Shown here piece after piece: positions 7,725 through 15,012 of a DNA stretch of 16,070 bases (its first letter is position 1; the number at the start of each line of letters is the position of its first letter). The DNA comes from Flavobacteriales bacterium (lineage in GTDB: Bacteria > Bacteroidota > Bacteroidia > Flavobacteriales > BACL11), in contig JABJNS010000057.1 in NCBI GenBank assembly GCA_018664745.1, positions 1 to 16,070 of the forward strand, read 5' to 3'. The notes under the pieces are model-generated. The model made no database searches, was not told where the DNA came from, and worked only from the letters and a program-made list of their open reading frames with translations. Both the position numbers and the translations under genes were made by a program.

Positions 7725-9218
7725 TTACCTTAAGGAGGATTTTCGTTCTACACTTCCATTATCATAAATATAAAGATACATCTGAAGATTTGTTGGCTCA
7801 TTAACTTCTCTTCCAAGCAAATCAAGCATCTTGAGTAATTTTCTTTTAGGTTGCTTTGTTTCATTCAAAACAAAAAGAGGTTGTTCACTGCAATTACCAG
7901 GCATATTTAAGTCCATCCAACTTAAGCGACCTGAAAGCCAAGTTTTTAAAAATTGTATTTCTTCTGTATAGGAATTTCCAATAAAATAATTAGGCCATAC
8001 ATTAGTACCTATAATATTCCATTTCTGAAAATTTCTTTGCTGAGCAGAATCCAATACAATTGTCAAATTATCAATAAACATAAAAAGTGAATCCTTATGT
8101 AAAGTAGTTTTCCGCAAACCTTCCCACCTGCATTTTAATTTATTCTGATAATTTGTATCCTCTAACAGCCGTTCAAACCAAAAAGGATTATCATCTCCAC
8201 AAGAGGTATTTACCTCCCAACCTGAAGTTAGCCAACCATCACAATAATCAGCATTACCAAAAGCCAAGTTAAAATCCCAATAAGGACCCATAGTTAGCTT
8301 CCCCCCTTTACTCGTTTTATCCTTATACATATAAGTACTCAAGCGGTAAGCATCAATATCCTTTGCAAGTTCATTAATGATGTAAAAATCAATGAAGGAA
8401 TTTACATTAGCATATTTAGCATAACCTACTGAAGTATCCGCAAAATTAGTAGCACTCAAAGCATTTTCAAAACTATCCACATAGCTTTCAATATATGTTT
8501 TTTGTTGAGGAAACAAATCATCTGCCTCAGGGTAATGATACTGGATTTTTAATGCACTTCCTGAGCCAATAGTATTGTAATTAGAACTCCAATAATCCCA
8601 CCAGCTTCCAGTACCCGTAAATTTATCTACTTTTACAATATACCCCCCTGTCAAACTATCACCCGCTAAATCATCAGCATCTAATTTTGCAATGTCAATT
8701 CTATCATTATCTCGTTTTAGTTTTTCCATAAAAACATACACCCCCCTATAATCACCATTTACTACTAGCTCGCAATAACGAGTTCGAGAGGTATACCAAC
8801 CCATTTTCCTACCGATATCAAAAGTAAGTACATTTCGCATTAAAGTTTTATCGGTATAAGGAGAATATAAAATCCAGTCATTTTCTGTTGGCAATCCTAA
8901 AATAGAAACATTGTTATTATCACCATTAGCTAGTTGTGTTTCCAATGCATAAGGTTTTTTAGGAAACATACTCTGTGAGGTTGACCCCCGATATTCTATA
9001 CTGATTTTTCCGTTATACTCATTGTGAGGATCATTGATATTATTCATTACTCCTACTCCATTGTAAATAATTCCCATATCACAAACAATTCTAGGGTCGT
9101 CCATTATAGTTTGCCCGTTTGTATTTATAACTACAATGGGTAAATTAGAGGTTATTAAGTTTACTTGTCCTAAAACAAAAAAGGGGGAAAATAAAAGAGC
9201 TAGAACAAAGGGTTTCAT
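7725..9218 (-). CDS. Secreted CotH-kinase family protein with mini sorting tail
   Basis: 497 aa. The signal peptide MKPFVLALLFSPFFVLGQ ends near residue 18. Residues 65-435 carry CotH hallmarks: IEYRGSTSQSMFPKKPY (74-90), NDWILYSPYTDKTLMRN (113-129), YCELVVNGDYRGVYVFMEKL (148-167) followed by KRDNDRIDI, a central YIINELAKDIDAY (279-291), and GPYWDFNLAFGN (311-322), whose Asp lies in the metal/ATP-binding motif. CotH of Bacillus is an atypical protein kinase acting on spore-coat proteins. Here a secreted kinase acting on surface proteins is possible, but ATP supply outside the cell is unclear. The last 39 residues (RKLLKMLDLLGRE...YLYIYDNGSVERKSSLR) are the same tail as in its neighbours, though less conserved at the very end. 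The ATG overlaps the upstream stop by 4 nt (ATGA), so it is translationally coupled. Confidence 0.92.
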   Translation of the reverse strand: MKPFVLALLFSPFFVLGQVNLITSNLPIVVINTNGQTIMDDPRIVCDMGIIYNGVGVMNNINDPHNEYNGKISIEYRGSTSQSMFPKKPYALETQLANGDNNNVSILGLPTENDWILYSPYTDKTLMRNVLTFDIGRKMGWYTSRTRYCELVVNGDYRGVYVFMEKLKRDNDRIDIAKLDADDLAGDSLTGGYIVKVDKFTGTGSWWDYWSSNYNTIGSGSALKIQYHYPEADDLFPQQKTYIESYVDSFENALSATNFADTSVGYAKYANVNSFIDFYIINELAKDIDAYRLSTYMYKDKTSKGGKLTMGPYWDFNLAFGNADYCDGWLTSGWEVNTSCGDDNPFWFERLLEDTNYQNKLKCRWEGLRKTTLHKDSLFMFIDNLTIVLDSAQQRNFQKWNIIGTNVWPNYFIGNSYTEEIQFLKTWLSGRLSWMDLNMPGNCSEQPLFVLNETKQPKRKLLKMLDLLGREVNEPTNLQMYLYIYDNGSVERKSSLR

Positions 9219-10366
9219 TCAATAATAATTTTCTTTTTTACCGTTCCATCATTATAAATATAGAATAAAGGAATATTCTTCTTATAAGGAGTTTCTCTTC
9301 CTAATACATCTACTATTTGAATGATGTTTTTGTTTTTGTTTATATTTACTTCATTTAATGCTGTAGGCACATTCGTAACAGTAAAGTATATAGTATCAGA
9401 CATACACATATTAGAATCAATAACAACAAGCCAATATAAACCATTACTTTGAGGAGATATTGAATTAAGAGTTTCTCCAGTATTCCAAAAGTAAGAGAGT
9501 GGAGATATTCCACTATTTACTGTAGCATCTAAATTCATTCCATTTTGAATTACCTGAGCGGCTACAAAATAACAACTACCATCATCAACAGTTGCTAATG
9601 AATTATAGTTACAAGATGTAGAATCAGTACATCCTTGAACGGCATTACTAAAACAAGAAGTTGTTACTTGCCAAGCTAGACTGTTATTCAATGCTCCATT
9701 ATTTCCGTTTACCGATAAATCTGTTGCAGTTGTTCCTACACCATCATTTAACCTCCAATACCCTGCCAAGCTATTATAATCAGGGTGGACAGCTGTAACC
9801 TCAGTACACATCCAATTACTTATTGTAGTTGGAGAAAGTGTAGCGTTCCATAACCTGATTTCATCCAAACTTCCATTCATGTAAAAACCTGTACCACTCC
9901 AATCCAAAGCTCCAATTTTAAAGGATTGGGAAATCTGAGTAATTGTTCCATTTGCAGGGGTGCTACTGATTAAGACTCCATCTTTATATAAGTAAATATT
10001 ACTTCCATCATAGGTAAATGCTAAATGTTGCCATTGATTTAAATCTAATAAATTACTGCCTAAAATATCAAAATTTGTTCCAGCAGAATTTCTAAAACGA
10101 GCTTCAACATTAGTAGAGTTTTGTAATTGTAAAAGGTAAAAATCAGCATCTAAATTGTTCCTAAAACCCATAATACCTGAGTGTGCTGCAGGATTAGCTT
10201 GAGGGTAAACCCAAGCACTCATAGAAAAAGTAGTGCTATTTGCAATAAGAGAAGAAGTATTAGGCATCTCTACATAATCCAAAGTAGAAGCGTTAAAATC
10301 CAGTTGATAATCGGTTTGTGCAAGTCCAATAAAAGGAATACACATCAATAGTATCAGTTTTTTCAT
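9215..10366 (-). CDS. Secreted LamG-domain protein with mini sorting tail
   Basis: 383 aa. Signal peptide MKKLILLMCIPFIGLAQ. Residues 19-235 are a laminin-G/concanavalin-type domain: LDFNASTLDYVEMP, FSMSAWVYPQ, QWQHLAFTYDGSNIYLYKDGVL (111-132), NGSLDEIRLWNATLS (164-178) and AGYWRLNDGVG (201-211) are the usual landmarks. Such domains commonly bind sugars or proteins. A GCTDSTSCNYN..DDGSC module follows at 245-265, close at DNA level to the one in the 1272-aa gene, then an Ig-like segment (WNTGETLNSISPQSNGLYWLVV) at 270-332. The C-terminal 38 residues are the mini tail, almost identical to that of the frameshifted last gene (VDVLGRETPYKKN, LFYIYNDGTVKKKIIIE). The start lies 3 nt after the upstream stop. 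Probably a surface binding protein; ligand unknown. Confidence 0.88.
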   Translation of the reverse strand: MKKLILLMCIPFIGLAQTDYQLDFNASTLDYVEMPNTSSLIANSTTFSMSAWVYPQANPAAHSGIMGFRNNLDADFYLLQLQNSTNVEARFRNSAGTNFDILGSNLLDLNQWQHLAFTYDGSNIYLYKDGVLISSTPANGTITQISQSFKIGALDWSGTGFYMNGSLDEIRLWNATLSPTTISNWMCTEVTAVHPDYNSLAGYWRLNDGVGTTATDLSVNGNNGALNNSLAWQVTTSCFSNAVQGCTDSTSCNYNSLATVDDGSCYFVAAQVIQNGMNLDATVNSGISPLSYFWNTGETLNSISPQSNGLYWLVVIDSNMCMSDTIYFTVTNVPTALNEVNINKNKNIIQIVDVLGRETPYKKNIPLFYIYNDGTVKKKIIIE

Positions 10367-10369
10367 ATT

Positions 10370-10987
10370 TTATTTAATTATTAATTTTTTTTCTGTTGTA
10401 CCATCATTATAAATATAGAATAATGTCATATTTGGTTTTGGAGTTACACTTCTACCAAATATATCTAATACTTTTATTAACTTTCTTTGTTTGCTATAAT
10501 TATCAATTCCTGTAGCATTACAATCTGTTCTAAAATTTGTCCAACTATCCTTAGCCCAATTATTATTTGCCCAAGCAGTATCACCTACATTTATGCAGCT
10601 AAGTGAAGGATTATTCATTGCTGTAAAATAAAATAAGTTCTGATTATTACCATTTCTTAAATCTAATGACACCAGCTGATTAACACTACAATTAACTTCA
10701 TATAAAAGTGGATTACTACTTAAATTCAAATTAACAAGTTGATTACCTCCACAATAAAGATAAATCAGACTATCAAAATCTTCTATTCCGGTTAGATCAG
10801 CTATACCCCTAGAAATAACATATAAAGAAGTAACAGTATCTATACTTGCAGTTTCAACATAATCATCAAAAACCATATCAAGCCCCAAATTAATTAATTC
10901 TTGTTCAAAATTATCATCAGGAACAAAAGTGAATTGCCCAACAACAAACATTGGAAGACAAACTAGTAAGAGAAGTATTTTTTTCAT
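10370..10987 (-). CDS. Short secreted leucine-rich-repeat protein with mini sorting tail
   Basis: 205 aa. Signal peptide MKKILLLLVCLPMFVVGQ. Then FTFVPDDNFEQELINLGLD, the N-terminal cap common to Bacteroidota LRR proteins, about three LxxLxCxxNxLxxLDLS repeats (residues 64-125) and the capping motif NPSLSCINVGDTAWANNNW (126-144). The last 38 residues form the mini tail (RKLIKVLDIFGRS...LFYIYNDGTTEKKLIIK). Both ends match the 336-aa neighbour upstream, so the two are paralogues differing mainly in repeat number. The ATG overlaps the upstream stop by 1 nt (TAATG). Such repeats usually bind proteins; the partner is unknown. Confidence 0.9.
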   Translation of the reverse strand: MKKILLLLVCLPMFVVGQFTFVPDDNFEQELINLGLDMVFDDYVETASIDTVTSLYVISRGIADLTGIEDFDSLIYLYCGGNQLVNLNLSSNPLLYEVNCSVNQLVSLDLRNGNNQNLFYFTAMNNPSLSCINVGDTAWANNNWAKDSWTNFRTDCNATGIDNYSKQRKLIKVLDIFGRSVTPKPNMTLFYIYNDGTTEKKLIIK

Positions 10988-11997
10988 TATTTAAGTATTA
11001 TTTTCTGTTCAATACTACCGTTATTATACGTATATAAAAGTAATACATTTTCAGAAACATTAGTTTTCTGACCTTGAATATTGACAATAGATATTAATTC
11101 CTTATTGCTACTTACATCCAAAACAGAAGATAAAAGACAACTCGTACTAAAATAATGATGTGCATCAATATTACCTGACTGCCCATTCCATACCAACCAA
11201 TTAGTATTAGCAACTGCTATATCATTTACATTTATACAGTTTAAATTTGGATTACCCCAAGTAAAAAAGTAATTCAACATTGATTGATTACTAATATCTA
11301 ACTGAGAAAGATTATTATTAGAACAAGATAACCAATTCAATTGAGGATGAGCTGAAAGCAAAAGTGATGAGATATTATTTCCTGAACAACTAAAATGCTT
11401 TAATGAAACATTATCACCCAAGTTATCAATTGTAGATAATTGATTGTTATCACAAACTAAAACATACATATCAATTCCAGCAACATCCAAACTTGTCAGA
11501 TTATTATCATTACATCTTAACTCTGTTAAAAATTCATTATTACTGATATCTAAATAAGACAGCTGATTTTTATAACACTCAAAATAAAGTAAGGAAGTAT
11601 TCGCACTAACATCTATCTGATTAAAATTATTATGATTACACTTAAAGGTTTGTAAATTTAGGTGATTACTCATATCAATATCAGTTAACATATTTCCTGA
11701 ACAATCTAAAAAAGAAAGGTAGTTGTTTGATAGATCTAAAGTATCTAAACTATTAGAAGAGCAATCCAAGTAAGAAAGTGATTGAAAGGCTGCTATTCCC
11801 TCCAAAGATTCAATAAAACACCCTGAAACAATTAAAGAATCAATTGAATTGATGTTTGAAGTAAGCACATATCCATCTACAAAATTATCATAACCTAAAT
11901 TAACTAGCGCTAATTCAAAATTTGCATCAGGAATTGAAGTTATTTGAGTATAACCAAAAAATGGAAAACATAAAAATAAAAGTAATACCTTATTCAT
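10987..11997 (-). CDS. Secreted leucine-rich-repeat protein with mini sorting tail
   Basis: 336 aa. Signal peptide MNKVLLLFLCFPFFGYTQ. Cap ITSIPDANFELALVNLGYD, then eight to nine 20-21-residue repeats between about 65 and 256 of the LxxLxCxxNxLxxLDLS type (YLDCSSNSLDTLDLSNN, FLDCSGNMLTDIDMS, ELRCNDNNLTSLDV, WLSCSNNNLSQLDIS). This short bacterial LRR class has been described as IRREKO-type, with Cys at the position where many LRRs have Leu. The cap NPNLNCINVNDIAVANTNW is at 249-267. The 38-residue tail (KELISIVNIQGQK...LLLYTYNNGSIEQKIILK) is the most divergent of the five. The 1-nt TAATG overlap with the upstream gene indicates one transcript. Likely a surface protein-binding scaffold. Confidence 0.9.
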   Translation of the reverse strand: MNKVLLLFLCFPFFGYTQITSIPDANFELALVNLGYDNFVDGYVLTSNINSIDSLIVSGCFIESLEGIAAFQSLSYLDCSSNSLDTLDLSNNYLSFLDCSGNMLTDIDMSNHLNLQTFKCNHNNFNQIDVSANTSLLYFECYKNQLSYLDISNNEFLTELRCNDNNLTSLDVAGIDMYVLVCDNNQLSTIDNLGDNVSLKHFSCSGNNISSLLLSAHPQLNWLSCSNNNLSQLDISNQSMLNYFFTWGNPNLNCINVNDIAVANTNWLVWNGQSGNIDAHHYFSTSCLLSSVLDVSSNKELISIVNIQGQKTNVSENVLLLYTYNNGSIEQKIILK

Positions 11998-14702
11998 TAT
12001 TTTTTAATTATTTGTTTAGTAAACACCTTACCATCAAGATTCAAACTTACAAAATAAATTCCAGATTTCAAATTATCAATAGTAATTTGCATTTTATTTT
12101 CTCCCTTAATACATCTATTTTGATTTCCAATTTTAACTAATTTACCTAACTCATCATGTAATTTAAAGCTGACTAGTCTATTAGTTTTTAAAGTAAACTC
12201 TATATTAACTATACTTGTTACAGGATTAGGATAAATATTCATTTCAAAATCATCTGTCAATACAGTTTCTACTCCTGAAAGCACCCCATTAGCTGAAGTT
12301 AAGTTGGTTTGGAAAATTCCATTTCCATGCGTACCTACAACCAATAATCCATCATTAGCTCTGTAGGTTAATGTTTCAATTACTACTGCTCCAATCTCTT
12401 GGGAAGCAACTTGTTTCCACACTGTATTTTGCCCATCCAGATTAGCTGTACCAAAAAGGCCAACAGAAGTCCCTACTAAGTACAAAGTATCGTTTCCTAA
12501 AGGAATAATTTTAGCAGTACGACAAGAAGGACCATTACCTGAACCTGAAGGGTTTTGTTCCAAATTACCAGCTACCTTAATCCAGCTTTGCCCCCCATCA
12601 ATACTATGGAAAACTGAATAAACTGAATAGTTGGAGTAAATAACCATCAGCTCATCTGCATTTTCAGGATTAACTGCAATATCCGAACAATAAGCATTAC
12701 TTGCAATAGGAATATTTGGCAACTGAACAACAGCTGGATCACCAATATTAGCATTATCAATTCTATAAATATACTTATTTTGCGTACCTAAATACACAAC
12801 ATTAGCAGGAGAAACAGATGGCTCAATAGTTGAAATTTTTAGAGAAGAATTTGGAAAAGTATCTGATAACATTTCCCATCCTAAATCATTTTTTGCATGT
12901 GAGTTATTATATGCGATATTTGCAATATCATTATTTCTCCAAAGTTTATTTTTTGCAGCCATATAGATAATATCCGAATTTTCATCCATCACCATAGGGT
13001 TAATAAACATATAGTCATTACTATCAATTGAGGCAGGGTCCATACGATTAAAGGCTAATCGGTTTGCATTTGTATCTAACTTCATTTTATACATAACTCC
13101 TCTTTGAATTGTTAAGTAAAAATCTTCCTCATTATCAGCAATACCACCAAAAGCACCATCTCCATTAAAAGGCATGTTCCAATGAGTTTGTACATCATCA
13201 GAAAAAGTAATAAAATTACCATTATCCTGAAAGCCACCATGCATCACCTCAGAATTAGCATTTCTACTAAGGGTAACCCCATAGAGTTGTGTTGTGTAGT
13301 AGCCATTGTTCAATGAAGTCCAAGTTACTGTATCTGCAAAAGTATCAGCAGACTTAAACACTCCCCCATCAGTAGCTGATAAGATAACATCAGTATTAGA
13401 AGGTAAAAATAATAAATCATGCTGATCAGGATGATGATTAGGGTACACGCCCCAGTTACCATCCCCTTCAGAAGAACCAATTAGGTAACCTCCAATAATC
13501 ATAGTATTATTTGGTGTAGTAAATCCGTCAGAAGAACGCCAAAGGTTAGTACCCCCAATATATACTGTACTTGGGTTATCAGGGTGAACTTTTACTAATA
13601 AATCATACCCACTTTGTGCATTGAAATTATCAAAAGAAGATGCTTGATTAGTTGGTATATTTAAGGAAAGGTCATTCCAAATTGTTGTTGCTGCATTATA
13701 TTTCCAAAGTGAAGTCCAAGTTTCACCATTAAAGAATATATCCGTATGCTGACCATAACCATCAGTTTCTGCAGCTAGGAAATACACCTCATCCTCACTA
13801 CTAGGATTCACCCCAATTGCAATTCTACCATAAATACCAGCAAATGCGGTATCAGTAATATTTGTAAAATTTTGCCCATCAACTGAACGCCAAATTCCTT
13901 TATCGGTACCATCAGAACTTAATGTTGCATAAACCACACCACTTGGAGTAACCTCAACATTGGTATAATAGGCACTCCCTCCACCCAATACTTTTGTCCA
14001 AGAAGCACCCCCATTTTCACTTCTGTAAATTGCAGAATACACAGCAGCATATACCACATCCAAACTATCGTTAGAAGGGTCAGTCTTTACATTCCAAATA
14101 AAATCAAAATCAGAATCAAAACCATTGGTATTAGTTGCTGTAACAGCTAAAGAATCCCAACTTAAACCTCCATCAGTACTTTTATAAATACCATTACCTT
14201 GATAACGAGCACCTCCACCACTTGCTGAGCTTCCTGTAAGCTCACCACTACCAAAATACCAAGTATCCTCATTTCCTGCACGGGTATCTTGTGCAACACA
14301 AGTAACATTGTGCAATTGATTATTTCCTGTTGTCATTGTCCAACTTAAGCCCCCATCAGTTGAGCGAAACATACCTCCACTAGCTCCTCCTGCAAAAAGA
14401 ATGTTTTCATCTTGCACATCCATAGCTAAGGCACGAGTACGACCCCCAACATTGTACGGCCCTCTATGTTTCCAATTTGCTTTTGACATAGCTGTTGACT
14501 TTGGCAAAGTTTTAGCAAAAATCATTTCTTTTTGTCTTATATTATTTGGTATTTCTCCTGTAGTAGGGTCAGCCAAACGAATGCGTTCCCACACTACCCT
14601 TTCAGCAGGATTATCTGATGCATAATAAGCTTGTTTATTATTTGTTTGTGTGCAAGAAGCCAAAAAAGTTAAGCTGATTGCAAAAAGTAAAATTCTGTTC
14701 AT
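11997..14702 (-). CDS. Asp-box (BNR/sortilin-like) beta-propeller protein with T9SS type A domain and lipobox
   Basis: 901 aa, first recognisable gene of the cargo operon. The N-terminus MNRILLFAISLTFLASC contains a lipobox (LASC, Cys17), so it may be a lipoprotein instead of a freely secreted protein. The RGPYNVGGRTRALAMD segment (80-95) precedes the first blade, as in many Bacteroidota propellers. Asp-boxes: STDGGLSW at 114-121 and again at 175-182, SENGGASW at 228-235, SVDGQNF at 273-279, a looser SSDGF near 390, and SIDGGQSW at 700-707. The intervening 440-690 stretch is blade-like without clean boxes. The fold resembles sortilin/Vps10 or exo-acting glycosidase propellers, but I see no catalytic signature, so no enzyme activity is assigned. 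The C-terminus (822-901: MNIYPNPVTSIVNIEF, LHDELGKLV, NLKSGIYFVSLN, FTKQIIKK) is a full type A sorting domain. Confidence 0.92.
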   Translation of the reverse strand: MNRILLFAISLTFLASCTQTNNKQAYYASDNPAERVVWERIRLADPTTGEIPNNIRQKEMIFAKTLPKSTAMSKANWKHRGPYNVGGRTRALAMDVQDENILFAGGASGGMFRSTDGGLSWTMTTGNNQLHNVTCVAQDTRAGNEDTWYFGSGELTGSSASGGGARYQGNGIYKSTDGGLSWDSLAVTATNTNGFDSDFDFIWNVKTDPSNDSLDVVYAAVYSAIYRSENGGASWTKVLGGGSAYYTNVEVTPSGVVYATLSSDGTDKGIWRSVDGQNFTNITDTAFAGIYGRIAIGVNPSSEDEVYFLAAETDGYGQHTDIFFNGETWTSLWKYNAATTIWNDLSLNIPTNQASSFDNFNAQSGYDLLVKVHPDNPSTVYIGGTNLWRSSDGFTTPNNTMIIGGYLIGSSEGDGNWGVYPNHHPDQHDLLFLPSNTDVILSATDGGVFKSADTFADTVTWTSLNNGYYTTQLYGVTLSRNANSEVMHGGFQDNGNFITFSDDVQTHWNMPFNGDGAFGGIADNEEDFYLTIQRGVMYKMKLDTNANRLAFNRMDPASIDSNDYMFINPMVMDENSDIIYMAAKNKLWRNNDIANIAYNNSHAKNDLGWEMLSDTFPNSSLKISTIEPSVSPANVVYLGTQNKYIYRIDNANIGDPAVVQLPNIPIASNAYCSDIAVNPENADELMVIYSNYSVYSVFHSIDGGQSWIKVAGNLEQNPSGSGNGPSCRTAKIIPLGNDTLYLVGTSVGLFGTANLDGQNTVWKQVASQEIGAVVIETLTYRANDGLLVVGTHGNGIFQTNLTSANGVLSGVETVLTDDFEMNIYPNPVTSIVNIEFTLKTNRLVSFKLHDELGKLVKIGNQNRCIKGENKMQITIDNLKSGIYFVSLNLDGKVFTKQIIKK

Positions 14703-14724
14703 TTTATTGATAGTTTTGTTTTGG

Positions 14725-14732
14725 TAAAGATA
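14725..14732 (-). promoter_or_regulatory. Weak candidate -7 box for the cargo operon
   Basis: The minus strand reads TATCTTTA, one base off TAnnTTTG, 23 nt before the ATG of the 901-aa gene. No TTG element stands at the expected distance upstream. It is offered because it is the best match close to the start on this strand; a promoter further upstream is equally possible. Confidence 0.22.
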
Positions 14733-14759
14733 GTAATACTTGCTTGTTGATGGTTATTA

Positions 14760-14784
14760 GTTGCCAGATGTTTTGGTTGCCAGA
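14760..14784. repeat. Direct repeat GTTGCCAGA x2
   Basis: GTTGCCAGA at 14760-14768 and again at 14776-14784, a 16-bp period. It sits just upstream of the weak -7 box of the cargo operon, so a regulator-binding role is possible but unproven. Confidence 0.5.
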
Positions 14785-14850
14785 AAGAAACAATAGAATA
14801 TAAAGCAAAGTGTAAGTAGCAAATCCCGAATAGTAAAATAAACAGTACCT

Positions 14851-14881
14851 ACAGTTGAAAAAAGATACGAACAGTTGAAAA
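14851..14881. repeat. Direct repeat ACAGTTGAAAA x2
   Basis: The 11-mer ACAGTTGAAAA occurs at 14851-14861 and 14871-14881, exactly 20 bp apart, about two helical turns, in the middle of the divergent spacer. The spacing places both copies on one face of the DNA, as for paired activator or two-component sites. No matching regulator gene is in the window. Confidence 0.5.
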
Positions 14882-14983
14882 GTAATCCCCAACAGAAAAA
14901 TAAATAGCAGGAACAATAAAGTGCAAAGTAAAATCTCATTCGCTTTACTCATGTTGAAGGGCAATATAATAAGTTAAATATTT

Positions 14984-14991
14984 TATATTTG
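14984..14991 (+). promoter_or_regulatory. Candidate -7 box of the icmF promoter
   Basis: TATATTTG matches the Bacteroidota TAnnTTTG -7 consensus and ends 21 nt before the icmF ATG, implying a leader of roughly 10-15 nt. The nearest upstream TTG (14954-14956) is 27 nt away, longer than the usual spacing, so the -33 element is not assured. Confidence 0.55.
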
Positions 14992-15012
14992 CAACCTGAA
15001 AATATAGAAGAA

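Larger units (their letters stand above)
14703..15012. other. Divergent regulatory spacer
   Basis: 310 nt between the divergent cargo operon and icmF. It holds two pairs of short direct repeats (14760-14784 and 14851-14881), a good -7 box for icmF and a weak one for the cargo operon, listed separately. Minus-strand ORFs in two frames here translate into Phe/Leu/Tyr-rich strings and are not called as genes. No tRNA or riboswitch was recognised. Confidence 0.6.

Noticed and set aside
11922..12140. Plus-strand 72-codon ORF, and another at 14401-14625, antisense to cargo genes.
   Set aside because: Overlap fully with convincing secreted-protein genes; translations have no recognisable features.
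14704..14964. Minus-strand ORF of 86 codons ending 1 nt before the 901-aa gene, hydrophobic, possible small membrane protein (more likely start 14952).
   Set aside because: The position fits an operon leader gene, but the translation is a Phe/Leu/Tyr-rich string with no recognisable motif, and another overlapping frame (14757-14939) gives an equally hydrophobic string. This points to base composition. The ORF also spans the direct repeats of the promoter region.
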